Assembly: GCA_910588245.1 (NCBI GenBank)
Contig: CAJUQP010000001.1
Location: 186,001 to 250,000 of the forward strand
Direction: 5' to 3'
From: an uncultured Muribaculaceae bacterium
GTDB lineage: Bacteria > Bacteroidota > Bacteroidia > Bacteroidales > Muribaculaceae
Length of the DNA: 64,000 bases
In this document: piece by piece, positions 34,792-43,590 of the stretch
How positions within the stretch are numbered: position 1 is the stretch's first letter
How the letters are laid out: each line of letters begins with the position of its first letter
Notes under the pieces: generated by a model
Database searches by the model: none
Told to the model about the DNA's origin: nothing
The model's input: only the letters and a program-made list of their open reading frames with translations
Translations under genes and position numbers: made by a program

Positions 34792-37592
34792 CACAAATGA
34801 ATCAACTTTGGCTTAAGGTATCTTGCTGTGTATGATGCGGTGCATTCCGCCACCTTCTCAGGAGTCCCTTCGGCAACCACCGTGCCACCTCCTTCTCCAC
34901 CTTCCGGACCTATGTCAATGACCCAGTCTGCCGATTTCACGACATCCATGTTATGTTCAATTATTATCACGGTATGACCTTTCTCCACAAGAGCATTGAG
35001 CGACTTAAGCAACGTGGCGATATCATGGAAATGAAGGCCTGTGGTAGGCTCATCAAAAATGAAAAGTGTATGGTCAAGGTTTTCCTGGGATATGAAATAT
35101 GCAAGCTTGACTCGCTGGTTCTCCCCACCGGAAAGTGTGGATGAACTCTGACCGAGTTTAATGTATCCAAGCCCGACATCCATTAGAGGCTGAAGTCGCT
35201 TGATAATCTTTTTCTCCTGGCTTCCTGGATTCTCGCTAAGAAACTCTATGGCCTGACGTATGGTCATCTCAAGGAAATCATAGATATTCTTTCCCCTGTA
35301 AGTCACATCAAGCACTTCTTGCTTGTATTTCTTACCATGGCAGACCTCACACTCCACTTTTATGTCAGCCATAAACTGCATGGGAATCGTTATCGATCCC
35401 TCCCCTTTGCACTCCTCGCATCTGCCACCCTCGGCATTAAATGAAAAGAATGAGGGTGTGAAACCCATCTGTCGGGAAAGTTGCTGGTCAGCGAAAAGCC
35501 TACGGATCTCGTCGAAAGCCTTAAGGTATGTTGCAGGATTAGAGCGCGAGGAAGTTCCGATAGGATTCTGGTCAACAAACTCCACTGCCTTGACATCGCG
35601 TAGATCGCCTGACAATTTATGGTATGCTCCCGGAGCATCAGTCGATTCGCCGAGTTCCCTGGCAAGAGCCTTATACAGTATTTCTCTCACAAGTGTGGAT
35701 TTGCCCGAACCGCTGACTCCAGTCACGACTGTCATTATGCCAAGTGGGAAACGCACGTCAATATTCTTAAGATTATTCTCCTGTGCGCCGGCTATCTCGA
35801 TATACCTTTTCCATGGACGTCGGAGAGGAGAATAGTCGATCGTTCTTACTCCTCTAAGATAATCTACGGTATATGAATCGGAAGGTTCTCCCGACTCAAG
35901 AGTTTTCTTAAGATCACCCTGATATACAATCTCTCCACCCAGACGACCCGCATCCTTGCCGATATCGACAATATAGTCGGCCGCAAACATGATCTCCTCG
36001 TCATGCTCCACCACAATGACGGTGTTGCCTATCTGCTGGAGCCGACGAAGCACGGATATCAGTCTCTGCGTGTCGCGCGAATGCAATCCGATACTCGGCT
36101 CATCAAGTATGTACATCGACCCGACAAGCGATGATCCGAGTGAGGTGGCGAGATTTATACGCTGACTCTCTCCGCCGGATAGCGTTGACGACAGACGATC
36201 AAGTGTGAGATATCCAAGTCCGACTTCGTCGAGAAACTCAAGACGGTTATTAATCTCAACCAGCAGACGTTTGGCGATCGCCCTGTCGGTGTCCGACAGA
36301 TTCAGCTCTGCAAAAAGCCTGCGAAGAGAAGAAATCGGCATTCTTACAAGATCTGTGATTGTATGTCCGTCTATCTTCACATATTCCACATCCTTATGAA
36401 GACGGGAGCCATGACATTCCGGGCAACGTGTTTTCCCTCTGTAGCGCGCCTTCAGGACACGGTATTGTATCTTATATTGGTTCTCATCAACCCATCTGAA
36501 GAAACCGTCGATACCTTCCCATGCATGATTGCCGTGCCACAGGAAACTTTTCTGCTCAGCCGTAAGATCCGAGTAAGGAGTATGTATGGGGAAACTGAAT
36601 CTTGGTGCGAGATGGATCAGATGCTTCTTCCATTCCCCCATTTTCTCCCCACGCCAACATTGCACGGCATCCTGATAAACGGAAAGAGACTTGTCAGGGA
36701 CAACAAGATCCTCCGATATTCCCATCACCTTGCCGAAACCCTCACATACCGGACAGGCTCCGTATGGATTATTGAAATTAAACATCAGATCGTTTGGCTC
36801 TCTGAATTCCATGCCGTCTGCCATGAATTTTCGCGAGTAACAATGCTCATGTACGCCGTCGGAAGTCCAAGCCTTTATTATGCATTGGTCATGGCCTTCA
36901 TAATATGCTGTCTCTATCGAGTCGGTGAGACGGGATATCTCATCCTTGTCATCCCTGACAGCAAGACGGTCGATCAACAGACGGTATCCATCCGTCCCCG
37001 AAGGATGTGTTCCCGCAAGCACGTCACTGATGTCATAAAAGTCACCTTCTTTTTCAAGACGTGAATATCCCTCTTTCATGTATATCTCAAGCTGTTGCTC
37101 GAAAGTTCTCCCTTCCGCGACATTGATATCCACAAGAACTGCAATTCTTGTCGACTCAGGATAGGCAAATGCCGCCTTGACAATATCCTCGATCGAATGT
37201 TTTCTTACCTCTCTACCGGATAATGGCGAGAAAGTATGACCTATCCGAGCGAAAAGCATACGTAGATAGTCATATATCTCAGTAGATGTTCCGACTGTAC
37301 TCCTTGGATTACGGGTATTAACTTTCTGCTCAATGGCAATCGCCGGGGGAAGACCCTTGATATAGTCGCATTCAGGTTTGGCCATACGCCCAAGAAACTG
37401 GCGCGCATATGCCGAAAGGCTCTCAACATATCTACGCTGACCCTCCGCATAGAGAGTATCGAAAGCGAGCGAGGACTTACCGGAACCACTCACTCCCGTC
37501 ACAACTATGAATTTATTAAGAGGAAGCGATATGTCGATATTCTTAAGGTTATTTACTCTCGCTCCCTTTATTTCTATCGTCTTATTATCCAT
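34791..37592 (-). CDS. uvrA: excinuclease ABC subunit UvrA
   Basis: This is the second UvrA in the window, 933 residues and close to the general UvrA consensus at its start (VSGSGKSSLAFDTLYAEG near residue 35, then SLSAYARQFLGRM). Both signatures are intact (LSGGESQRINLA and LSGGENQRVKLA), as is the C-terminal zinc finger (CEECKGEG ... CEVCHGKKY). The first zinc module has CPVC after FNFNNPYGA but lacks the preceding CxxC, as in the paralogue at 19127. The region between its two ABC halves (DGFFRWVDENQYKIQYRVL) is also unlike the paralogue. It is followed by a co-translated lipoprotein. Confidence 0.94.
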   Translation of the reverse strand: MDNKTIEIKGARVNNLKNIDISLPLNKFIVVTGVSGSGKSSLAFDTLYAEGQRRYVESLSAYARQFLGRMAKPECDYIKGLPPAIAIEQKVNTRNPRSTVGTSTEIYDYLRMLFARIGHTFSPLSGREVRKHSIEDIVKAAFAYPESTRIAVLVDINVAEGRTFEQQLEIYMKEGYSRLEKEGDFYDISDVLAGTHPSGTDGYRLLIDRLAVRDDKDEISRLTDSIETAYYEGHDQCIIKAWTSDGVHEHCYSRKFMADGMEFREPNDLMFNFNNPYGACPVCEGFGKVMGISEDLVVPDKSLSVYQDAVQCWRGEKMGEWKKHLIHLAPRFSFPIHTPYSDLTAEQKSFLWHGNHAWEGIDGFFRWVDENQYKIQYRVLKARYRGKTRCPECHGSRLHKDVEYVKIDGHTITDLVRMPISSLRRLFAELNLSDTDRAIAKRLLVEINNRLEFLDEVGLGYLTLDRLSSTLSGGESQRINLATSLGSSLVGSMYILDEPSIGLHSRDTQRLISVLRRLQQIGNTVIVVEHDEEIMFAADYIVDIGKDAGRLGGEIVYQGDLKKTLESGEPSDSYTVDYLRGVRTIDYSPLRRPWKRYIEIAGAQENNLKNIDVRFPLGIMTVVTGVSGSGKSTLVREILYKALARELGESTDAPGAYHKLSGDLRDVKAVEFVDQNPIGTSSRSNPATYLKAFDEIRRLFADQQLSRQMGFTPSFFSFNAEGGRCEECKGEGSITIPMQFMADIKVECEVCHGKKYKQEVLDVTYRGKNIYDFLEMTIRQAIEFLSENPGSQEKKIIKRLQPLMDVGLGYIKLGQSSSTLSGGENQRVKLAYFISQENLDHTLFIFDEPTTGLHFHDIATLLKSLNALVEKGHTVIIIEHNMDVVKSADWVIDIGPEGGEGGGTVVAEGTPEKVAECTASYTARYLKPKLIHL

Positions 37593-37713
37593 CTGCTATT
37601 TTGAAAAAAAGGCTTTATACTACGGTTGCACCGTATGCGCGGAGGCATCGAGTCGCTGCAATCACGAAAGGATCATCATATAAGCCGGCATATATCGGCA
37701 GGTGATCACGAAA

Positions 37714-37760
37714 GACCTATATAATAGAACGAAGCAATATAGTGAAATGTTATATAGGTC
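37714..37760. repeat. 11-bp inverted repeat
   Basis: GACCTATATAA (37714-37724) is repeated inverted at 37750-37760 (TTATATAGGTC), with a 25-bp spacer. It lies between the start of the second uvrA and the end of the next minus-strand gene, so it is in the upstream region of uvrA. A direct repeat ATCACGAAAG occurs twice just before it (about 37661 and 37705). It may be an operator or a partial terminator. Confidence 0.45.
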
Positions 37761-37770
37761 TACCAACCGC

Positions 37771-37807
37771 AGACGAGGCTGCCAGTAAATAACTGACAGC
37801 CCCGTCT
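37771..37807 (-). terminator. terminator of the Pro/His-rich protein gene
   Basis: AGACGAGGCTGCCAG (37771-37785) pairs with CTGACAGCCCCGTCT (37793-37807) with two mismatches and a 7-nt loop. It lies 24 bp beyond the stop codon of the gene at 37832. Confidence 0.6.
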
Positions 37808-37831
37808 ATTTATTTTCCTGCCGGAATCCGG

Positions 37832-38410
37832 TCAAAGATTAATATTGAGATGGATCGAAGGAACTGCAACCCAGGGATCAGATGGAGTCCAGTTTACAGA
37901 AATAGTATTACGCGGGCCATAAACATCGCGATAAGGATAGATCCGCTGGGTGTAGAACCGGTTGCCTCTGCGATATCTCACTATGTAGGTGTCATAATCT
38001 ATCTGCCATACATCCACATCGCGGCATCCTCTTGTGGCGTATCTCACCATCGGAGCAAGACGTGGTGGAGGTGGAGGAGGCACCGGGCCATATCTTCTCG
38101 GAGGAGGAGGAGGCACCGGACGATAGTGCTGAGGAGGAGGAGCGGGACGATAGCCGTTGACAGGTCTATAGCGTTTGTCATGCTTTCTGTTGTCATGACG
38201 TCGGTCGATGTATTTATCCTTATGTCTCTTCTCGCCCCTGTCTCCAGGACGGGCAACTGAATTTCCATAATGACGATCGCTGCGGTGATTCCGGTCACGC
38301 TGTTCCTGACGGTCACGGTCTCTGTGGTCTCTGTGTCGGTCGGCGAAAGCCACATTCGTACCTATAGAGAGAAAAAGAGAGAGAATCAATGATGTAACAA
38401 TTGGTCTCAT
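37832..38410 (-). CDS. secreted Arg/His/Asp- and proline-rich protein
   Basis: This 192-residue protein has a signal peptide (TSLILSLFLSIGTNVAFA). The mature part begins with a highly charged HRDHRDRDRQEQRDR tract, then a proline-rich stretch with PPPPP and PPPPPP runs around residues 95-120. The last ~60 residues form a tyrosine-rich compact domain (VWQIDYDTYIVRYRRGNRFY). No known enzyme domain is recognised. The polyproline runs would need elongation factor P for efficient translation. It may be a periplasmic or outer-membrane surface protein. Confidence 0.7.
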   Translation of the reverse strand: MRPIVTSLILSLFLSIGTNVAFADRHRDHRDRDRQEQRDRNHRSDRHYGNSVARPGDRGEKRHKDKYIDRRHDNRKHDKRYRPVNGYRPAPPPQHYRPVPPPPPRRYGPVPPPPPPRLAPMVRYATRGCRDVDVWQIDYDTYIVRYRRGNRFYTQRIYPYRDVYGPRNTISVNWTPSDPWVAVPSIHLNINL

Positions 38411-38515
38411 AGCGGTGACTTTTAAATGTTATGGGGAATAATCCGTTTATAAAAAAGACAAATAATCACCGTAAGGTTTATGATATGTACGCAAAAAAAT
38501 GTTAAGAACGCAATC

Positions 38516-40486
38516 TCATTTCATATCCAGCCATTCTCGCCACATATCTGCCGTCTGATCCATACCGGCGCCACCATAAAGTTCCACAAGCCTCATTATG
38601 GGTTCTCTATTGCCATTATCACATTTTGCCGCCGCTTGATAATTAAGTGCCGCATTAGAAAGGTCGCCGTCTTCCGCGAGAAAATCACCTTTTGTCATAC
38701 ATGCTTCATAATACCGTTCTCCTCTCCCTTTGATTATTCCATCAAGTATCCGATAACCCTCTTTACGCTCTCCCCTCCCGACCTGTGCGATCGCCTTTCC
38801 AAGCAAAGCTCGTTGACTTTGAGAATAAATGCGAAGAGATTTCTCAAATTGAGATAGTGCGGCATCATAATCGGCATCTCTTTCCATGATTTCAAAACCC
38901 ATTGAGCAGAACTCATCCGATAAAGTGGCGAGCAACTCATCCTGCTCCTTTATTTTCGCATGAAGTTTGTCTGTCTCCGACAAAAATCTTGAAATAAGAC
39001 GTCTAACACTTTTTTTCGAGAAGGCTCCTACAAGGCTTTCGACTTCCCATAACGTCTCTACAGAATCTTTATATGCACCGCCTCTATATTGCTTGATAGC
39101 CTCCAGAGAGAGTCTATGTGCGCTGGCCTCCTGTATGACGCGGTCAGCTGCTGCGCTATCGTTATAATTCTTACTGAAACACACTGCTCCCGGACTGACG
39201 ATAACATCATATTTCCTTATCGGATTGACAAATCTAAGACCTTCCAAGCTCCTGCACCGACTAAGCGCCACATACGTCTGTCCTGCAGAAAACGCACCTC
39301 TTCCCATATCGATAGTGACACTGTTGAATGTCAGCCCCTGACTTTTATGTATCGTAAGTGCCCAGGCAGCCTTGAGAGGAAACTGAATGAATCTGCCAAG
39401 CACCTCCTCCTTTACTTTACGTTCCTTCTCATCGTAAGTATAGGTTATATTCTCCCAGGTCTCCTGATCCACTCTCTCCACTCTGCCGTCTTCAAATTCT
39501 ATTAATATCTCCTTTTCTGATATTTCCTTAACCCTTGCAATAGTGCCGTTGATCCAACGTCGGTCTTTATCATTACGTATCATCATGACCTGAGCGTCTT
39601 TTTTAAGGGTCAGGCTAAGTTCTGTGGGAAGTAATTTATCCGGGAAATCATCTTCTATCACACCTTCAAAGACGAACTCCTTTCCCGGGAGCTGCTCCAT
39701 ACATTCTGAATTTATTGCATTCGCCGCATCTTTGCGCGAAGCGAGTATTATACCGAATTTATCCTCGGTCTTCTGCATATTGTCTTGCTCCACACGAGAA
39801 TTGAGCAAGCGGAGATCAGCTTCTGTGACACGGTTCAACCTAACCTTGTCGAGCAATTCTATAAAACTCGCGTCCGACTGCCGATAGATCTTTTTCAATT
39901 CGACAGAGACGAGTTCAGCTTTTCTATATGCATTGGCGTTGAAAAAGAAAAAATCCTGGTAATACCTCGCGAGTATATCTCTCGTATCAGGTGTTACTAC
40001 CGGTTCAAGCTGAAAAATATCCCCCACGAGAAGGAGCTGTACTCCTCCGAAAGGCAATCCAGGCTTTCTTCTCACACCCCTCAGCAGACGGTCGATAAAA
40101 TCAATGGTATCAGGTCTGACCATTGATATCTCATCTATTATTATCAACTCAAGTTCACATAGGAGCTTCCGTTTCTTCCTTGAAAATTTACCGCTTTTGG
40201 AGAAAGCAGACACAGAATATTCCGGATCATCCGGAGGCACCGGACGCAGCGGCATCTGGAAAAAGGAATGGATTGTCATGCCCCCGACATTGACCGCGGC
40301 GACACCTGTGGGCGCAAGCACCACAAACTGTTTATCAATATGCTTGCAAATGTAGCGTAAGAAAGTTGATTTACCCGTACCGGCTTTACCCGTCAAGAAT
40401 AAATTGGCGTCTGTAAGACGCAGGATATCGCAGGCTTTCCGGAATTCCTCGTTGGCGGGATCTATTATGTCGGTAAGTTCTGTCAT
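38516..40486 (-). CDS. Pif1-like helicase with C-terminal TPR-like repeats
   Basis: This is a superfamily 1 helicase of the Pif1/RecD group. The ATPase motifs are TGKAGTGKSTFLRYI near residue 33, APTGVAAVNVGGMTIHSFF, IIDEISMVRPD and, near the end of the core, ALTIHKSQGLTF with YVALSRCRSLEGL. After the core, about 190 residues form a helical extension: a coiled-coil (KLHAKIKEQDELLATL) and at least three TPR-like units (YDAALSQFEKSLRIY, GYRILDGII, LSNAALNYQAAAK). The frame extends to a TTG at 40513, but the ATG at 40486 is a better start. It is the last gene of the nadC-yraN unit. Confidence 0.88.
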   Translation of the reverse strand: MTELTDIIDPANEEFRKACDILRLTDANLFLTGKAGTGKSTFLRYICKHIDKQFVVLAPTGVAAVNVGGMTIHSFFQMPLRPVPPDDPEYSVSAFSKSGKFSRKKRKLLCELELIIIDEISMVRPDTIDFIDRLLRGVRRKPGLPFGGVQLLLVGDIFQLEPVVTPDTRDILARYYQDFFFFNANAYRKAELVSVELKKIYRQSDASFIELLDKVRLNRVTEADLRLLNSRVEQDNMQKTEDKFGIILASRKDAANAINSECMEQLPGKEFVFEGVIEDDFPDKLLPTELSLTLKKDAQVMMIRNDKDRRWINGTIARVKEISEKEILIEFEDGRVERVDQETWENITYTYDEKERKVKEEVLGRFIQFPLKAAWALTIHKSQGLTFNSVTIDMGRGAFSAGQTYVALSRCRSLEGLRFVNPIRKYDVIVSPGAVCFSKNYNDSAAADRVIQEASAHRLSLEAIKQYRGGAYKDSVETLWEVESLVGAFSKKSVRRLISRFLSETDKLHAKIKEQDELLATLSDEFCSMGFEIMERDADYDAALSQFEKSLRIYSQSQRALLGKAIAQVGRGERKEGYRILDGIIKGRGERYYEACMTKGDFLAEDGDLSNAALNYQAAAKCDNGNREPIMRLVELYGGAGMDQTADMWREWLDMK

Positions 40487-40546
40487 AGGATATGGTTTAC
40501 CGGAATTATTCAATGGTATCTTCCCTTAAGATTTGAATAAAATACG

Positions 40547-40924
40547 CTACATCAGAGGAGAGAGGAAAGCGTCCTCATATACCTCAAGTCTGTAGTCAGT
40601 GAAATCTCCTGTCAGTGTGACTATGTCATAGCGGTATTCAAAATCCGCCGGTTGCATCCTTAAGTAGATGTCAGCCCCTCGTGCCATCCTTTTCATTTTG
40701 TCCGGGGTCACAGCATCAAGCGCATCCATATGTCGGCCGCTTCTCGCCTTAACCTCTACAAAGACTATGATATCATCTGTCTGGGCGATGATATCTATCT
40801 CTATACGTCGGCAGCGCCAGTTCCTTTCCCTTATCGCGTAACCATTGGCCACATAATACTCCACAGCCTTGGCTTCGGCGAATTTACCGAAGTCAAGGTC
40901 GCGGAGTTTATCATTTCTGTCCAT
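40547..40924 (-). CDS. YraN-family (UPF0102) endonuclease-fold protein
   Basis: YraN proteins have an Archaeal Holliday-junction-resolvase-like PD-(D/E)XK fold; the cellular role is not settled. The 125 residues contain the family features GKFAEAKAVEYYVANGYAI, the acidic IEIDIIAQ and the E-x-K in VFVEVKARSG. It lies 7 bp after nadC and 60 bp before the Pif1-like helicase, in one transcript. Confidence 0.9.
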   Translation of the reverse strand: MDRNDKLRDLDFGKFAEAKAVEYYVANGYAIRERNWRCRRIEIDIIAQTDDIIVFVEVKARSGRHMDALDAVTPDKMKRMARGADIYLRMQPADFEYRYDIVTLTGDFTDYRLEVYEDAFLSPLM

Positions 40925-40931
40925 TCAGAGA

Positions 40932-41780
40932 TCAGAAAGCTTTGAACGATAGGTCAAGCCCCTTTACACTATGGGTCAAAGCGCCGACAGAGATAAAGTC
41001 TACGCCTGCTTCGCCATATGCACGCAGATTCTCCAACGTGATGCCGCCGCTCGATTCTGTCTCACACCTTCCGCCGACAAGTTTCACCGCCTCTTTGGTA
41101 AGTTCCGGAGTAAAATTATCGAACATTATCCTGTCTACGCCACCAGCTGCGAAAACCCTGTTTATATCGTCGAGAGAACGGACCTCAACCTCTATTTTCA
41201 GATCCTTGCCGTTTGCCTTGCAATAATCCCTCGCGCGCTCAATAGCTTTCTCTATGCCCCCGGCAAAATCGATGTGATTATCCTTGATTAGTATCATGTC
41301 GAAAAGACCGATCCGGTGGTTAGTCCCTCCCCCGATCTTTACTGCCTCTTTCTCCATGATTCTCATTCCGGGGGTTGTCTTACGCGTATCGAGCACCTTT
41401 GTATGCAGACCTTTGAGTTCATCCTGATAGCGGCGTGTCATGGTAGCCACGCCACTCATGCGCTGCATGATGTTGAGCATCGTGCGCTCAGCCACGAGAA
41501 GAGATCTCACCGGGCCCTCCGCCACGAAGACGATGTCTCCGGGCTCCACGCTCTCACCGTCATTGATCATGACATCAACTTTGATTGATGGATCGACCTT
41601 ATGGAGCACCCTGATTCCCTCCTCAACTCCAGCGATGATACCGGCTTCCTTCACAAGAAGCCTCGAACGTCCCATCGCCTCAGCCGGGATTGTCGACAAT
41701 GTGGTGTGGTCGCCGTCGCCTATGTCTTCCGCGAATGCCAGATCAAGCAATTGCTCTATGAGCTGCTCTTTTGTTTCCAT
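40932..41780 (-). CDS. nadC: nicotinate-nucleotide pyrophosphorylase (carboxylating)
   Basis: NadC converts quinolinate and PRPP to nicotinate mononucleotide in de novo NAD synthesis. The 282-residue protein has the conserved AFAEDIGDGDHTT start, AERTMLNIMQRMSGVAT, LDTRKTTPGMR and the active-site GGGTNHRIGLFDMILIKDNH segment. The frame continues upstream to 41816, but the ATG at 41780 matches other NadC proteins and leaves a 54-bp gap to divergent rlmH. Confidence 0.95.
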   Translation of the reverse strand: METKEQLIEQLLDLAFAEDIGDGDHTTLSTIPAEAMGRSRLLVKEAGIIAGVEEGIRVLHKVDPSIKVDVMINDGESVEPGDIVFVAEGPVRSLLVAERTMLNIMQRMSGVATMTRRYQDELKGLHTKVLDTRKTTPGMRIMEKEAVKIGGGTNHRIGLFDMILIKDNHIDFAGGIEKAIERARDYCKANGKDLKIEVEVRSLDDINRVFAAGGVDRIMFDNFTPELTKEAVKLVGGRCETESSGGITLENLRAYGEAGVDFISVGALTHSVKGLDLSFKAF

Positions 41781-41834
41781 TATTTTTCTTAATTTTGTGT
41801 GGAATTTCTTTTTCATGCGAAATTACAAAAAAAT

Positions 41835-42308
41835 ATGGAGATTTTATTGCTTACAGTAGGCAAAACGACTCAAAAATATATCCGGGAAGGGATCGACGAG
41901 TATCTTAAACGTCTGAAACGATACATACCTTACCGTATCGTATCGATTCCCGACATTCGTACATCTCGCGCCATTACCCCCGAATTACAGAAAATCAAGG
42001 AAGGGGAAGCCATTCTTGATTTCCTTTCCCCGTCCGACCACTGCATTCTTCTTGACGAACACGGCAAGGAATACACATCGTCAGATTTTGCATCCGCCCT
42101 TGAGAAGATTATGGCCTCCGGCAAAAAAAGAGCCGTCTTTGTGGTAGGCGGCCCTTATGGTTTTTCAGAAAATGTCTACAGTCGTGCTGATGCGAAGGTG
42201 TCGATCTCGAGGATGACTTTCACCCATGAGATGGTACGTCTTTTTTTTACTGAGCAGGTGTATCGGGCGATGACGATTCTGCGCGGCGAGCCTTACCACC
42301 ATGAATGA
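41835..42308 (+). CDS. rlmH: 23S rRNA (pseudouridine-1915-N3)-methyltransferase
   Basis: RlmH methylates pseudouridine 1915 in helix 69 of 23S rRNA in assembled 70S ribosomes. The 157-residue SPOUT protein has the knot motifs LDEHGKEYTSSDFA, FVVGGPYGFSENVY and the C-terminal MVRLFFTEQVYRAMTILRGEPYHHE region, shown here in part. The ATG at 41835 is chosen over an upstream extension from 41799. Its last 62 bp lie over the 3' end of the convergent BT_3928-like gene. Confidence 0.95.
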   Translation: MEILLLTVGKTTQKYIREGIDEYLKRLKRYIPYRIVSIPDIRTSRAITPELQKIKEGEAILDFLSPSDHCILLDEHGKEYTSSDFASALEKIMASGKKRAVFVVGGPYGFSENVYSRADAKVSISRMTFTHEMVRLFFTEQVYRAMTILRGEPYHHE

Positions 42309-43590
42309 TATGTCGTAGTGACGGGGCAAACGACAAACACACCAATACCAGCATCCCTATCACATAAAGAGATGTGCAATGTCTTAGGATGCCGGCATTG
42401 TCTACGCCAAACTCACGGGCGCTACCCGCTGTGTCGGGAGAAAGGAAATCATCTATGCTGATCGCGGAAAGGGTACTTTTCCAGATTATTTTTCCGGCCT
42501 CGAGATACACAATACCGGGATTGCCTCTGACAACTTCTTTTATTTGTGTATCGTCGGCGGTATAGATCGGATAACTCGCCATGGAGAGATCTTCCCATTC
42601 TTCTATCTCACTAAGCGATCCGGATACGATGCCGACCATCCTTACATTATGCTTCACCGACCATTCATAAAGAGAATTCAGTTTCCATGTAGTGGCCGGC
42701 GAGACCTGCGCAAGATCGGGAATCATTACAAGAAGTTCCTTACCCTCGTTGTCAATAGCCTCTTCCGTCAAGTCTTCACTCCCTTCCCTGTCATATATTC
42801 TAAGGTTTTTATGTTCCTCAACGTTGTCTGATACATTCCCGGATACCGGAATCTCTTTTCTATCAACAAAGACCCATCCTTCCGATTCATCCGGAAGCTC
42901 ATCATCTGCTGAAAATTCTTCCCTTTGGCCTTCTTTCTCGTATATGAATTTGAAAGCGGTGTCGGAAGAATCCATCTCCTCCTGATCGATTATAGGCTCA
43001 CCCTGTCTGTATTGACGGAAATCAATAAGTGGCTGGCTTCCGTAACCATATATCTCAATAACGAGAATAAATATGGAACTCAACAATATGGAGATCCATT
43101 GCAAAGCGGGGGTGATGAGCCAGTGGCAACGACGGTTGTATATCACAAGCCATACCACTGCAAGTGTCAGAAAGACATTTTTCCAAAACGTAGCCCAATT
43201 GCTGATGACAAGAGCGTCGCCAAAGCATCCGCAGTCGTCAACCGGATCTGATATGGCAATCCACAAAGACAAAGGCAGCATGATCGCCATCAGAAGAAGG
43301 ATAACCACAGCAATAGACCGGCGCAGACACCCGGCGGCCAACAGGACACCGACAACAAACTCTGCGGCACATAGCGCGAAAACGCCTGCAAGTTCAAGAT
43401 TTGGCCAGATATCCAATGATAGTGCCGAAAGATAGGCATCTACCTTATAGAGAGTGCCCCATGGATCAACTGCCTTCACAAAGCCGGAGAATATGAAGAC
43501 ACTGCCGACACTGATACGGAGTATCCACGTCACAACGTCGGTAATACGTCTGTTTCGGGAAGATCTGACCACAAGTCGCTCATTCTCCAT
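42247..43590 (-). CDS. DoxX-like membrane protein of the BT_3928 family
   Basis: This 447-residue protein is a Bacteroidetes family with a DoxX-type four-helix membrane domain in the first half (LRISVGSVFIFSGFVKAVDP; AGVFALCAAEFVVGVLLAA; SIAVVILLLMAIMLPLSLW; WKNVFLTLAVVWLVI) and a fifth helix near 165. A Cys pair in DDCGCFGDA resembles redox-active sites. A periplasmic thioredoxin-like domain follows (about 280-390) and a terminal helix (TSLYVIGMLVLVCLSF). It may handle electrons or disulphides at the membrane. The gene overlaps DUF1599 by 11 bp at its start and rlmH by 62 bp at its end. Confidence 0.85.
   Translation of the reverse strand: MENERLVVRSSRNRRITDVVTWILRISVGSVFIFSGFVKAVDPWGTLYKVDAYLSALSLDIWPNLELAGVFALCAAEFVVGVLLAAGCLRRSIAVVILLLMAIMLPLSLWIAISDPVDDCGCFGDALVISNWATFWKNVFLTLAVVWLVIYNRRCHWLITPALQWISILLSSIFILVIEIYGYGSQPLIDFRQYRQGEPIIDQEEMDSSDTAFKFIYEKEGQREEFSADDELPDESEGWVFVDRKEIPVSGNVSDNVEEHKNLRIYDREGSEDLTEEAIDNEGKELLVMIPDLAQVSPATTWKLNSLYEWSVKHNVRMVGIVSGSLSEIEEWEDLSMASYPIYTADDTQIKEVVRGNPGIVYLEAGKIIWKSTLSAISIDDFLSPDTAGSAREFGVDNAGILRHCTSLYVIGMLVLVCLSFAPSLRHIIHGGKARRAESSSPDTPAQ

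Noticed and set aside
36363..37064. 233-codon plus-strand frame opposite the second uvrA
   Set aside because: It lies wholly within conserved UvrA coding sequence on the other strand.
37850..38260. 136-codon plus-strand frame opposite the Pro/His-rich protein
   Set aside because: Arg-rich low-complexity mirror of the opposite-strand repeats. The minus-strand gene has a signal peptide and a terminator.
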